In this document: piece by piece, positions 14,652 through 23,358 of the stretch
Numbering within the stretch: the first letter of the stretch is position 1
How the letters are laid out: every line of letters starts with the position of its first letter
Origin: a virus
Direction: 5' to 3' (one strand)
Virus record (IMG/VR): IMGVR_UViG_3300029922_000001
Coordinates: 1-64,000 of that record
DNA length: 64,000 nucleotides
The notes under the pieces: model-generated
Databases searched by the model: none
What the model saw: the letters and a program-made list of their open reading frames with translations, nothing else
What the model was told of the DNA's origin: nothing
Made by a program: the position numbers and the translations under genes

Positions 14652-14862
14652 GTTAAGGGCTGTCGTCATTGGATTATCTAGGCTAAAAAAACTCCAAAGA
14701 CAAACAATTTGCTCTGATAAAGTTTAATATGGACTGATTGAATAGGTTTATCGCTTATCTAAAACGATCCTTCGGGATTTAACCTTTCAGACTTTTGTTC
14801 ATGTTTATTTTAAAAGGGCAAGTGCTTCACTGGATAGTGAGGAACTTGCTTTTTTTTCGAGT
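14652..14862 (+). ncRNA. Candidate phage Y-like RNA (Ro60 partner)
   Basis: About 210 nt lie between a promoter and a strong terminator, immediately upstream of the Ro60 gene, the usual place for bacterial Y RNAs. Visible structure: an interrupted helix TGTC-GTCA-TTGGA paired with TCCAA-A-GACA (14661-14702), recalling the bulged Ro-binding helix of Y RNAs; a second irregular domain with AAAGT/ACTTT, CTGA/TCAG and AGGTT/AACCT helices; and an ATCC-TTCG-GGAT tetraloop stem. The Y assignment rests on location and bulged helix, not on a scored model. Part of it could also act as a Ro60 mRNA leader. Confidence 0.55.
14818..14862 (+). terminator. Two-tier terminator hairpin before Ro60
   Basis: An outer stem GCAAGT/ACTTGC encloses an inner 7-bp stem CTTCACT-GGAT-AGTGAGG, followed by eight T residues. 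It ends the RNA at 14652, and partial read-through could feed the Ro60 gene. Confidence 0.8.
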
Positions 14863-14877
14863 TAGGAGAATAAAATA

Positions 14878-16542
14878 ATGAGTAAAATCGCACAATACGT
14901 AGGAAATCGTAATAAAAACAAAAACAAGATCGTCAAACCATATATCTCTCAGGGACAACCTTATGACGAAACACAAGTTAAGAACTCCAATGGAGGATAC
15001 GTATATAAAGTCGGTAATTGGGATCAATTAGTAAGATTTCTCATTTTGGGAACAATTTCAGGAACTTACTACATCAAAGAAAGTGAACTAACTGTTCTAA
15101 ATTATGATGTCATCTTGGATTGTCTCAAAGAAGATGGCGTAAGAGTTGTAAATGAAATTTTGCGTGTGTCTGAAGGTGGATTGGCACCTAAAAATGATTT
15201 TGCAGTTTTTGCACTTGCAGTTGCTGCCGCACATGGTAATGAACAAACTAAACAACTAGCTTATGAAGTCTTGCCAAGAGTATGCCGTATTGCAACACAT
15301 TTATTCCAATTTTTGGAAGATTCTAAAGCATTTAGAGGACGTGGTAACGGTTTTAATCGTGCTATTCGTCGTTGGTACACTAATAAAACCATTGATCAAC
15401 AAGCTTATCAAATGGTTAAATATCGTTCACGAAACAGTTGGTCACACCGTGACGTGTTGAGAACAATACGTATCAAACCAGAAAACGTTGAAGCATCCGC
15501 TTTATATGGTTGGGCTGTTACTGGAGAATGGAAGCCAGGTAAGATTGAAATTAATGTTGATGGTCATGTACTATTACTATCAAATGGCTTTGATGTTGCT
15601 AAGCCAAAGATTATTGAAGGATTTGAAAAGTCCCAAGCTGCTACTTCTACTAGTGAACTAGTTAAGGTAATTAAGCAATATGATCTTACATGGGAAGCTG
15701 TGCCAACACAGTATCTTAAAGATAAGAGTGTATGGGAAGCTTTGCTATCCAACACTCCCCCAATTGCTTTGATGCGTAATCTTGGTAATATGTCTAGTGC
15801 CGGTGTCTTTGATGCTGGTGAGTGGGATAATACCAAATTAGCAATTGATACTTTAACTAATGTTGAAAAACTTAGAAAGAATCATTGTCACCCTATGCAG
15901 TCTGTAATTGCACAAATTACTTATGCTCATGGTGGAGGATTTAAGGGAAGTAACACTTGGGCTGTGAACCCCAAATTAGTCGATGCATTAAATGATTCGT
16001 TCTATGCATCAATGCAAGCAATTGTGCCAACTGGTAAGAAATTCCTAGTAGGTGTTGATGAATCTCAGTCTATGACTCAGGCTAGTGCTGTTTCAGGATT
16101 AAACTGTAAAGAAGCTGCGGCTATTATGGCATTAACTACTTACGTTGCGGAACCTAATTGTCAGGTTATCTTCTTCGATACCAAATATCGTGAAGAAGAA
16201 AAATTGAGTAAGCACATGAGTTTAAATGACGCTAAGAAACTCGCTCGTGATGGTGGAGGTACTAATTTGAACTTACCTATGCAATATGCATTGGATAAAA
16301 AGATTAAAGATATTGATGTCTTCGTTGTCTTCACTGACAATGAGACATATGGTAATGGACGACATACTCAAGACTTATTTAATGAATATCGTAATACATA
16401 TAATGCAAACGCCAAATTGATTGTATGTTCTATGATGGCTAATGTTTATACTGTAGGAGATATTAAAGATCCACAAATTCTTCAAGTAGTAGGTTTGGAT
16501 GCATCGCTCCCGAAAATAATTAGCTGTTTTGTTTTAGCGTAA
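14878..16542 (+). CDS. rsr: TROVE-domain Ro60/Rsr RNA-binding protein
   Basis: A 554-residue Ro60 orthologue. An N-terminal TROVE HEAT-repeat ring is indicated by NWDQLVRFLILGTISGTYYI (residue of about 50 on), SEGGLAPKNDFAVFALAVAA, RWYTNKT and YRSRNSWSHRDVLR. A C-terminal von Willebrand A domain has the MIDAS motif VGVDESQSM, a threonine-containing TTYVAE region, and VVFTDNETYG. Ro60 binds misfolded RNAs in its ring and Y RNAs on its outer face; bacterial forms also work with exonucleases in RNA degradation and stress survival. A clear GGAG site precedes the ATG. The preceding RNA gene is the probable partner. Confidence 0.92.
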   Translation: MSKIAQYVGNRNKNKNKIVKPYISQGQPYDETQVKNSNGGYVYKVGNWDQLVRFLILGTISGTYYIKESELTVLNYDVILDCLKEDGVRVVNEILRVSEGGLAPKNDFAVFALAVAAAHGNEQTKQLAYEVLPRVCRIATHLFQFLEDSKAFRGRGNGFNRAIRRWYTNKTIDQQAYQMVKYRSRNSWSHRDVLRTIRIKPENVEASALYGWAVTGEWKPGKIEINVDGHVLLLSNGFDVAKPKIIEGFEKSQAATSTSELVKVIKQYDLTWEAVPTQYLKDKSVWEALLSNTPPIALMRNLGNMSSAGVFDAGEWDNTKLAIDTLTNVEKLRKNHCHPMQSVIAQITYAHGGGFKGSNTWAVNPKLVDALNDSFYASMQAIVPTGKKFLVGVDESQSMTQASAVSGLNCKEAAAIMALTTYVAEPNCQVIFFDTKYREEEKLSKHMSLNDAKKLARDGGGTNLNLPMQYALDKKIKDIDVFVVFTDNETYGNGRHTQDLFNEYRNTYNANAKLIVCSMMANVYTVGDIKDPQILQVVGLDASLPKIISCFVLA

Positions 16543-16543
16543 G

Positions 16544-16608
16544 TTGACAAAACACAGAATTTTAGGGCATAATATAAAAACGCAAGAAACTATTATGTTT
16601 CTTGCGTT
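16544..16608 (+). promoter_or_regulatory. Promoter with a strong 5' leader hairpin
   Basis: TTGACA (16544-16549) and CATAAT (16568-16573) are spaced by 18 nt. The transcript then starts almost directly with a perfect 12-bp hairpin, AACGCAAGAAAC-TATTAT-GTTTCTTGCGTT (16579-16608), ending 9 nt before AAAGGTG and the ATG at 16626. A 5' stem of this kind typically protects mRNA; it could also be an attenuator, though only TT follows it. Confidence 0.65.
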
Positions 16609-16625
16609 AATCTAAAGGTGAAACA

Positions 16626-16811
16626 ATGAAATTATTAGATAAAAAAACCAAAGAATTGTTTAAGGTGGTACACATATCTGATGTAAAACCTTTATGCAAT
16701 AGCATCGTATTGACTTTACAATCTCTTACCAATCCAGATCATATTCGTAAAATTGCAAAACATCGTATTCATGATCATTTTGATGAACATGTTAATGATT
16801 CTGTGGCTTAA
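16626..16811 (+). CDS. Small hypothetical protein
   Basis: A 61-residue basic protein (starts MKLLDKKTKELFKVVHIS, His-rich towards the end: KHRIHDHFDEH). AAAGGTG serves as ribosome site. The strong promoter and protective 5' hairpin suggest high expression. Its end overlaps the convergent gene at 16792. Confidence 0.6.
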   Translation: MKLLDKKTKELFKVVHISDVKPLCNSIVLTLQSLTNPDHIRKIAKHRIHDHFDEHVNDSVA

Positions 16812-17028
16812 CAAATTGATGCCACTTTTTACTAAATGTTTTATTCATTACTTTTAGTAAAACCGCTTGATCTGTTTCATTACAGAGATTAACAATGAAT
16901 TGTTGTAGGAGTTGCGGACTAATATGAAAATCCGCAACTCCCTTTTTCCCATCTTTTTCAATCTTAAAAGCCATTCTATAGCGTGAATTGCATTCTTCTT
17001 CGCTAATATCGCATCTAATTTCATCCAT
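16792..17028 (-). CDS. Small hypothetical protein
   Basis: A 78-residue protein (starts MDEIRCDISEEEC) with no recognised domain. On the minus strand TATACT (17034-17039) ends 5 nt before the ATG, the leaderless spacing, and interleaves with the TATAAT of the divergent gene at 17048. A GTGGC/GCCAC hairpin with a T-run (16803-16829) at the 3' end may terminate the opposing gene. Confidence 0.6.
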   Translation of the reverse strand: MDEIRCDISEEECNSRYRMAFKIEKDGKKGVADFHISPQLLQQFIVNLCNETDQAVLLKVMNKTFSKKWHQFVKPQNH

Positions 17029-17047
17029 AATATAGTATAATGTGAGT
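17029..17047. promoter_or_regulatory. Overlapping divergent leaderless promoters
   Basis: TATAAT on the plus strand (17036-17041) ends 6 nt before the GTG at 17048. TATACT on the minus strand (17034-17039) ends 5 nt before the ATG at 17028. The two -10 boxes share bases, so RNA polymerase can occupy only one direction at a time. Confidence 0.6.
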
Positions 17048-17347
17048 GTGTTAACTATTGCTTGCGAATATGCGGTAGAAGAAGAAAAACTAGTTGATCT
17101 TAAAGCTTGTTGTTTCTACCTGGTTGGTAAAAAAGAAAATAATTGGTATGATTTTGTCACCACAATGAAACATAAAGCATTATATGTGTTTATGTCTGAA
17201 GAAAACGCAAAAGACTTTTTGTATCTATCAGGTCTATATAAAGAAGGTTGCGAAGTCTTTCCCGTTAGTTTTGCCTACATTCAACGTTTATTGAGTCGTC
17301 ATAGTATTTCATATGTCATGGTTTCCCCACCATATGTGTTTCTTTGA
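17048..17347 (+). CDS. Hypothetical protein
   Basis: A 99-residue protein beginning at GTG (encoding VLTIACEYAVEEEKL). An in-frame GTG at 17042 would touch the -10 box, so 17048 is preferred. A strand-helix pattern (CCFYLVGKKENNWYDFVT, KALYVFMSEENAKDF) suggests a small alpha/beta domain, but I do not recognise it. The stop lies in the first copy of the duplicated promoter segment at 17339-17384. Confidence 0.55.
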   Translation: MLTIACEYAVEEEKLVDLKACCFYLVGKKENNWYDFVTTMKHKALYVFMSEENAKDFLYLSGLYKEGCEVFPVSFAYIQRLLSRHSISYVMVSPPYVFL

Positions 17348-17384
17348 TGTATCATAAAATATTTCTTTGATGTATCATAAAATA
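17339..17384 (+). repeat. 23-bp perfect tandem duplication carrying a promoter box
   Basis: The unit TTTCTTTGATGTATCATAAAAT plus A occurs twice without interruption. The second copy provides TATCAT (17373-17378), 5 nt before the ATG at 17384; the first supplies the stop codon of the upstream gene. The duplication thus created a second copy of the start-site region. Confidence 0.8.
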
Positions 17385-18028
17385 TGACCACAGAATTAGA
17401 ACAGGAAATCAACTCTATTACAAGTTGTTATTATGGTGAATTAAATTGGATTGATATTTCAGTTAATAAAAAATTAAGTGAAGATTTTATAAAAGAATTT
17501 AAAAATAAAGTGAAATGGTATTACATTTCACAATATCAAAAACTTAGTGAAAGTTTTATAAGAGAATTTCAAAATGAAGTATCGTGGGAATTAGGGATTT
17601 CACGTTACCAAAATCTTAGCGAAGATTTTATAAGAGAGTTTAAAGATAAAGTTTATTGGTATAATATTTCACGATATCAAAAACTTAGTGAAGATTTTAT
17701 TAGAGAATTTAAAAATAAGGTTGACTGGACATTTATTACGTCTTGTCAAAAACTCAGTGAGGATTTTATTAGAGAATTTCAAGATAGAATTTTTTGGTGT
17801 AATTTATATCAACCTTTAAGCGAAGATTTTATTAGAGAATTTCAAGACAAGGTTGACTGGTGTAAGGTTTCTAAAAATTCTATATTGAGTGAAGATTTTA
17901 TAAAAGAATTTAAAAATAAAGTGAAATGGTTTTACATTATGGAACACCAAAAACTTAGTGCAGAATTTATTGAACAAAATGTAGATAAATATTATTGGTT
18001 GTCATCATCTAAGCATCATGGACTTTAA
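17384..18028 (+). CDS. LSEDFIREF tandem-repeat protein
   Basis: A 214-residue protein made almost entirely of about eight copies of a 22-24-residue unit, LSEDFIREF(K/Q)(D/N)KVxW(Y/C)xIS plus a short linker. It shares the repeat with the gene at 4869-5756 but lacks that protein's C-terminal domain. The DNA repeats have diverged at synonymous positions but remain close, suggesting ongoing expansion and contraction. Probably a helical solenoid that binds protein. The last codons overlap the convergent gene. Confidence 0.75.
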   Translation: MTTELEQEINSITSCYYGELNWIDISVNKKLSEDFIKEFKNKVKWYYISQYQKLSESFIREFQNEVSWELGISRYQNLSEDFIREFKDKVYWYNISRYQKLSEDFIREFKNKVDWTFITSCQKLSEDFIREFQDRIFWCNLYQPLSEDFIREFQDKVDWCKVSKNSILSEDFIKEFKNKVKWFYIMEHQKLSAEFIEQNVDKYYWLSSSKHHGL

Positions 18029-20223
18029 TATATTTCTGCAAGAATACCGTCAATAGCAGAAGCAATTTGTCCATAACCACACAAATCAAAGATGGTGCTT
18101 TTCATTTGTAGTTCTTTAACAGATGCTATAATTTGTCTTCCTAATCTACTAGCAGTTGTAGGTGGTTCTGGTGTTCCAACAGTATCAAACATTTGTCTCT
18201 TGTGGTGTGGTGAAACTGCTCCAGCATTTTGTGCTTGTTGGAATTTAGCTAACATTTTTTGCAATCTGTCTTCAGAGAGATTTTTCTTATGCTTATATCT
18301 ATTGTCAAACATGGTGTAAGGCTTGATTCCAGTGTTCCCACCAGTTTGAGAACGTGATAGATTATGTGCAAAATCATGTGTCCATGTATCAACATTACCA
18401 ACATCTTCAGAGTTGAGTTCAACCATAGTAGGATCGTATTGCCAACCAGATTTAACTTTGTTATTAGGTTTGTATTCAATACCACTCATGGCACCTAAAC
18501 CTCTATGACCGGGTGTAGCATAGAGTTGTTCTTTAAGATATTGTTGTACTTCCTCTGGAGATAAATCACTATAATTAACACCCTTTTCATTCTTTAATTT
18601 TCTTGTTGCAGCCATAGCTGGCGCAAAATAACCAAATGATTTTAAGGTGTCAATATTTGAGCTGGATAATTCATGCGCTTTAGCTGTTAATTGTGATTTT
18701 TCTTCAGGTAAAATGAAATCTGAAGAAGAAATATTAGAGTCTAATTGTGCAATAAAGTTTTGTCTAGCTTTACTTGGGTCTTCAGCAGTGAATTTAGACA
18801 ATGAAGCATCCATAGAAGTTTTAGCTAACATGAGACTCCATTTACCATTTACGCTAACGTTAGCATAATCTTGATTCATAATAGCTTGGTAATCTTCTGG
18901 TGAGATATTTCTTCTAATTTGTTCTGGTAATAATTCTAAATTTTCACCCAATCCAGCTTTTCCGTAACCACCAGCCGCAAACAAATGAGGTAATAATTCA
19001 TTATGTAAATCACTAGATTGTCCTTTAACCGCATGTTTCTCACCGAACTCACCTAATTTTTCTAAATGAGTCACACCTTGAATGAATTGCTGTTCTTTTT
19101 CACCAGGATTGTCAAAATCTAATTGTTGACTTAATGCATATAAATGTGGCATAGCTTCTTTAGCTGCCTTAGTAACTAATAGCATTTTATCAACATCTCT
19201 TGCGCTAACCGCTTTAAATTGTCCAACAACTTGTGTTAATACTTGTGTGAACTTATAAGGATCTGTATATAGTTCATTAATTAAATCAACTTCAGGGAAT
19301 TTAACTGGAGTCATGAAATTGTAATTATTGATTATTGAATTCAATTTTTCAACTGAGTTTAACAATACTTTATTTTGCATAGGGTTTGGTTGTTGTAATT
19401 GTTCTTTAATAACCGCAACGTATTGATCAATACGACTAAGTAAAGTATTTTGATTTTCTTGTGAACTTAATGTATTTTGCTTTCTAGCAATAAATTTAGC
19501 TTGTTGGTCAATAAGGCTATCTAGATAAGAAACATATTGTGTAGGAGCATTGACGATCTGTTGAACATGATCCATACCTTGACTTAAATCTCTTTCGCCA
19601 AAAGTTTCTGAGTTACCTCTTGATGCTTCGCCAGCACCAACTTGCATGTTCGTATAGTCTTCAAATTTATTAGAAACTGGCATTTGATCATCTAATGATA
19701 AATTACCTAAAGAATCTCTATTTTTTTGTTGTTGTAAAGCTGGTCCTAGAAATCCTTGAATTGAACCTTTAGGACCTTTATACTTCATAGTTAAAAAGCC
19801 TGTTAAACTACCTCTACCATCAAATTCCTGTAAATAATCAGGGATTTTAGATACTGTCTGCATTGTGGCTTTTGAAGCCGCTTCTTCTGCATTATAGTGA
19901 CTTGTGTTTTTATATGCTTCATCAGAACCAATTAAGTCTTTATTACCTGTGTCTAAAGCGACATTTAAGCCTGGATTATACATGAATAATTTCATTGCTA
20001 AATGAAAGAAATAAGGTGCAATAAGTTCTTGAATTTGTTGAGCAATTTCTGGTTTAAGTTCATCAGGTGCTTCTAACCATCTTGGGTATAAAAGGACATC
20101 AATCTTTTGTTTTAATGCTACTTGTTCTTCCTCTGAAAACTTAGTTTTAGGAACATTGACATCATTTGTAAGATCAATTGCTTTTTTTAATAATGCGGCT
20201 ATTTTGACTAAACCCATACCCAT
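18025..20223 (-). CDS. Large hypothetical protein, possibly virion-associated
   Basis: A 732-residue soluble, Gln/Asn/Leu-rich, mostly helical protein that I do not recognise. Features: N-terminus MGMGLVKIAALLKKAIDLTND (a second Met, 2 codons in, is an equally good start), a short DYLQEFDGRGSLTGFLTMKY patch with faint similarity to sigma region 2, then long helical stretches with Gln-rich segments. No signal peptide or catalytic motif is evident. The minus strand, large size and low-complexity helices would fit a virion or internal protein, which is inference. Confidence 0.5.
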   Translation of the reverse strand: MGMGLVKIAALLKKAIDLTNDVNVPKTKFSEEEQVALKQKIDVLLYPRWLEAPDELKPEIAQQIQELIAPYFFHLAMKLFMYNPGLNVALDTGNKDLIGSDEAYKNTSHYNAEEAASKATMQTVSKIPDYLQEFDGRGSLTGFLTMKYKGPKGSIQGFLGPALQQQKNRDSLGNLSLDDQMPVSNKFEDYTNMQVGAGEASRGNSETFGERDLSQGMDHVQQIVNAPTQYVSYLDSLIDQQAKFIARKQNTLSSQENQNTLLSRIDQYVAVIKEQLQQPNPMQNKVLLNSVEKLNSIINNYNFMTPVKFPEVDLINELYTDPYKFTQVLTQVVGQFKAVSARDVDKMLLVTKAAKEAMPHLYALSQQLDFDNPGEKEQQFIQGVTHLEKLGEFGEKHAVKGQSSDLHNELLPHLFAAGGYGKAGLGENLELLPEQIRRNISPEDYQAIMNQDYANVSVNGKWSLMLAKTSMDASLSKFTAEDPSKARQNFIAQLDSNISSSDFILPEEKSQLTAKAHELSSSNIDTLKSFGYFAPAMAATRKLKNEKGVNYSDLSPEEVQQYLKEQLYATPGHRGLGAMSGIEYKPNNKVKSGWQYDPTMVELNSEDVGNVDTWTHDFAHNLSRSQTGGNTGIKPYTMFDNRYKHKKNLSEDRLQKMLAKFQQAQNAGAVSPHHKRQMFDTVGTPEPPTTASRLGRQIIASVKELQMKSTIFDLCGYGQIASAIDGILAEIY

Positions 20224-20277
20224 ATCTTTTGATTCTCAACTCAACTAATCCTTTCCTTCTTTGTGTATAATTTAAGC

Positions 20278-20856
20278 ATGGAAGAAACAAATTATGTTTA
20301 CAATGTTGATGCGCCAACTCTTAGTGAATTAAAAGAAAATCAATTTCATATTGGTGATATCATTACAGTTATTACAAATGTACTTTTGAGTCCGTATAAA
20401 GATAAAGCAGATGGTATTATTCGTTTATTATCTTATATGGTGGATGAAAACGTGTATGAATTTCAACTAATGAGAGTTGTTGAAGAGTGTCGTCCAGAAT
20501 TACTTAAACAATTCCCTGAATTTGCAGGTTTAGCTGAGATTTTTGGTGATAAGGTTAATTCTGATAATTGGTTTTTGGTTTTAAATGAATTAGTAGACGA
20601 ATTTGGTGGTTGGAGATTTGTAGAAAAGCTTGACCCTTCATTACACGTTAAACTTGATGCTACTGAGGAAGCTTGGCAAATTGCTAGAGAACAAGGTTTT
20701 GCAGGTGAAATTGAACCATTTATTGAGGAACAAAAAGCACTAATGTTGCTTAAAGAAGAAGAAAATCAAGAAGATGAAGATAATGATGATTATCCTGTAG
20801 AGGTTTATGATTCTTCGTGGTATGATAGATATAAGGCAAACAACTTTAAAGGATAA
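20278..20856 (+). CDS. Hypothetical acidic protein
   Basis: A 192-residue protein with a strongly acidic C-terminal third (EEENQEDEDNDDYP). The start is set by TATAAT (20266-20271), 6 nt before the ATG; a longer frame extends upstream over the promoter. No domain is recognised. It is followed after 2 nt by the next gene with an AAGGAT ribosome site. Confidence 0.6.
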   Translation: MEETNYVYNVDAPTLSELKENQFHIGDIITVITNVLLSPYKDKADGIIRLLSYMVDENVYEFQLMRVVEECRPELLKQFPEFAGLAEIFGDKVNSDNWFLVLNELVDEFGGWRFVEKLDPSLHVKLDATEEAWQIAREQGFAGEIEPFIEEQKALMLLKEEENQEDEDNDDYPVEVYDSSWYDRYKANNFKG

Positions 20857-20858
20857 CC

Positions 20859-21221
20859 ATGAATAAACCAAACGATCAAGAAACAGTAAAAATTAAAAAA
20901 AGTAAAATAACAAAAAAGAAAAAAGAAGTGGTTCCAGAAATGACTTCTTTTGATGTACCGGTGGAATATGAATATATTACTAGGCGTCCAATTACAGACT
21001 TACGAAAAGTAGTTCTTAAAATTATCAATGTGTGGATTCATCGTTATATTACTAAAGAGGTTTTGGTTTTTGAAGATCCATTGTCTAAAGAATTTGTTTT
21101 TTACACTAAGAGTCTCTTATTTTTAATTCGTATCGAACAGATGTTAGATCAAATCGCATTAAAAGGTTATGTTTCTAGATTTGATTGGATTTCACCTGAA
21201 GAATACTTCAGATTGATGTAG
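20859..21221 (+). CDS. Hypothetical basic protein
   Basis: A 120-residue protein with a lysine-rich N-terminus (KIKKSKITKKKKEVV) and a hydrophobic-helical C-terminal part. It is co-transcribed with the gene before it. It is not recognised, but the basic tail could contact nucleic acid. Its last bases overlap the convergent HNH gene. Confidence 0.55.
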   Translation: MNKPNDQETVKIKKSKITKKKKEVVPEMTSFDVPVEYEYITRRPITDLRKVVLKIINVWIHRYITKEVLVFEDPLSKEFVFYTKSLLFLIRIEQMLDQIALKGYVSRFDWISPEEYFRLM

Positions 21222-22173
21222 TCTGAAATTTATAAAACATTGAAGGCAATTCCCATGCAGAAACATGTTCATCATTTTCTGATTCAATATTGCCTTCAAT
21301 TAATATGTTATTACCTTGTTTTGGATTCCTTGCTGCTACCTCGTGGCATATATTAATAAAGTCTTGTTGAGATAAATCCCATTTCATAGTATTGACTATT
21401 TTATGTACCCATTGAACATTGCCTTCTTCATAAATGCCCATAGAATCAATTCTGTCAATAGAAGCAGTCATTTCAGCTATATTTTGATTAGCTTCGCACA
21501 TGTTCAATCTAGCCCCTGTTAAAGCACAACGTCGATTTTGCTTTTCATATAAAGCTTCAAGGTATTCCACGGTTACAAGAAACTTAATACCTCTTAACAA
21601 CGCTGCGTGTTTTAAACTATTAATGTATGTAGACGGAATACTAGAAGCTGATAATGAACTTATTTCACAAAAACTACATTGGGTAGAAGCGCCAGATATT
21701 AATGTACTAGGTGTTAATCTCTTTGTTCTGCCACATACACATTTACATAAATAAGCTGTAATTGCACCGTTTTGTTTTTTAATATCTTTTTGATATAATA
21801 CTTTCCATTTACCAAAAGTATTACCAGTAAGGTTTTTATGATCAACTACATTAGGTGTTCTAATAGATAAACCAGATTCTTTTAATGCTTTATTGACTGC
21901 GTTATATGAACAACCAAGTTGAATGGCTATATCTAATGCTGTTTTTTTATTGTTGATATATTCAATCTGTAGAAACTCTTTAGTTAATTTTTCTTTGTGA
22001 CGTTTCATACTTTCTTTAGTTCGAATTTCAATATTGAAAGCCGAAAGCATTTTAATTACAGTTTTAGTGTCACACCCTAAATCATAACCAATTTCTTCTA
22101 AAGAACGCTGTTCTGTTACATAAGCACGAATTAAGTCGTCTCGTGTTGCTCCAATCCCGACATTATTATTCAT
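21208..22173 (-). CDS. HNH homing endonuclease with HTH repeats
   Basis: A 321-residue protein. The N-terminal 110 residues hold two or three helix-turn-helix/NUMOD-like units (RSLEEIGYDLGCDTKTVIKM, ALDIAIQLGCSYNAVNKAL). The middle has a zinc ribbon (CKCVCGRTKR then CSFC), and the C-terminal nuclease shows CALTGARL, then ASIDRIDSMGIYEEGNVQWV, then HKIVNTMK, the pattern of phage HNH homing enzymes with the catalytic His replaced or shifted. On the minus strand TATAAT ends 5 nt before the ATG. Confidence 0.75.
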   Translation of the reverse strand: MNNNVGIGATRDDLIRAYVTEQRSLEEIGYDLGCDTKTVIKMLSAFNIEIRTKESMKRHKEKLTKEFLQIEYINNKKTALDIAIQLGCSYNAVNKALKESGLSIRTPNVVDHKNLTGNTFGKWKVLYQKDIKKQNGAITAYLCKCVCGRTKRLTPSTLISGASTQCSFCEISSLSASSIPSTYINSLKHAALLRGIKFLVTVEYLEALYEKQNRRCALTGARLNMCEANQNIAEMTASIDRIDSMGIYEEGNVQWVHKIVNTMKWDLSQQDFINICHEVAARNPKQGNNILIEGNIESENDEHVSAWELPSMFYKFQTTSI

Positions 22174-22323
22174 ATTTTATTATAAGAGAATGTGACATTA
22201 AATTAAAAACTGCTTATAATATTTAGGAGAGATTTCGAAATTTACAAAAGTTGAATAAAAAAAACAAGTTGGTACTTCGAAATGTTATTTAAAATGTATA
22301 ATAAAAACAGAGGCATTTAAAAC

Positions 22324-22680
22324 ATGAAACAAACAGATATCGAAAAAGACGGCGTAATTGACACTTCTGCGAAACTCGCACCTGAATACACAGATTCAAT
22401 CTCGGAAGAAGAATTTCGTGAATTAGCAACCTTGAGAACGCAACAACTCAACTTGAAAGATAAGGGTTACAACCTTTATGAATATTTAGAATCAATTAAG
22501 GCACAAACCACAGAAGCCGAACGACAACTTAAAGAAGTTCAAGATAACTTAGTGGAAGTTACAAACAGATTGAACACACGATTCAATGAAGTTCTAGAGC
22601 CTCTAGGTCTATCTGGTAATGTCACAATTGATGACAAGCCTGACGAAAATGGTCGTTATAAAGTAACTGTTGTTGCCTAA
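22324..22680 (+). CDS. Hypothetical coiled-coil protein
   Basis: A 118-residue acidic protein with a heptad-rich middle (KAQTTEAERQLKEVQDNLVE). It has a true leader: TATAAT at about 22296-22301, then GAGG before the ATG. The 150 nt upstream hold two TTCGAAAT direct repeats and a second -10-like TATAAT near 22213. Function is unknown. Confidence 0.6.
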   Translation: MKQTDIEKDGVIDTSAKLAPEYTDSISEEEFRELATLRTQQLNLKDKGYNLYEYLESIKAQTTEAERQLKEVQDNLVEVTNRLNTRFNEVLEPLGLSGNVTIDDKPDENGRYKVTVVA

Positions 22681-22684
22681 TGAC

Positions 22685-22705
22685 TATACAACATTATGTT
22701 GTATA
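22685..22705. terminator. Bidirectional hairpin between convergent genes
   Basis: TATACAACAT (22685-22694) is the exact inverse of ATGTTGTATA (22696-22705). It lies between the stop of the gene at 22324 and the end of the RusA-like gene. Confidence 0.5.
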
Positions 22706-22710
22706 CGAGA

Positions 22711-23358
22711 TTATTCCATCCACTCCAAATTAGTAAAAACATCTTCTGGATCGTTTTTAGGAGTGACCTTTCTTGGCTTTTTAGGTTTAGCTTCCTTTTC
22801 AGCTTTCTTAGCTTCTCTTTCGGCTTGTTTTTCGGCTAATTTAGTTTGCTTAGCTTCTTGACTTTCTAATCTCTTTTTCTTCTTTTCTGCAATTTCTTGC
22901 TCAAGTTTTTCTTGTGCTTCTGCGTGTTCTTCACATGGATGACGATAACGATACAATTTAATTTCCATTCTAGGATTGTCTTTGTCAATATTTATCATAT
23001 GAGTATCATCTGATAACCAATGTAAATACTTATCGTTAGCTATAATATCATAATGTTCAATGATATCAAATAATGCTTGTGCATAGCCCACTTCATCACC
23101 AATAACAAAACTATCTAAATAAACTTTAATATTGATTCCAACACCGAAATTCATAGGCTCAAATCCTTTGTTTTTCCAAGCATCTAAACATGGTGTTTTA
23201 CAATTTTTTTCGTATTTAAGATACAATGGAGAAGGTAATAATATATTTCTACCATATTTTGTGCGGATCATTTGTTGAGATGTTTTTTTAGTAGCTGGGC
23301 GTCCTGGTATAATAAACTCAAGAATTAATGTATTATCTGGTAAATCTTTTAAGCTCAT
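22711..23358 (-). CDS. RusA-like Holliday junction resolvase
   Basis: A 215-residue protein. The first 140 residues follow the RusA pattern: LEFIIPGRPATKKTSQQ near the start, YLKYEKNCKTP, GINIKVYLDSF, then DEVGYAQALFDIIEHYDIIAND with the acidic residues where the metal site lies. Homodimeric RusA cuts four-way junctions. The C-terminal 70 residues are an unusual Lys/Glu/Ala-rich tail (EKKKKRLESQEAKQTKLA) absent from standard RusA. TATAAA (23365-23370, minus) ends 6 nt before the ATG at 23358, so I prefer this start to an upstream non-ATG codon. Confidence 0.6.
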   Translation of the reverse strand: MSLKDLPDNTLILEFIIPGRPATKKTSQQMIRTKYGRNILLPSPLYLKYEKNCKTPCLDAWKNKGFEPMNFGVGINIKVYLDSFVIGDEVGYAQALFDIIEHYDIIANDKYLHWLSDDTHMINIDKDNPRMEIKLYRYRHPCEEHAEAQEKLEQEIAEKKKKRLESQEAKQTKLAEKQAEREAKKAEKEAKPKKPRKVTPKNDPEDVFTNLEWME

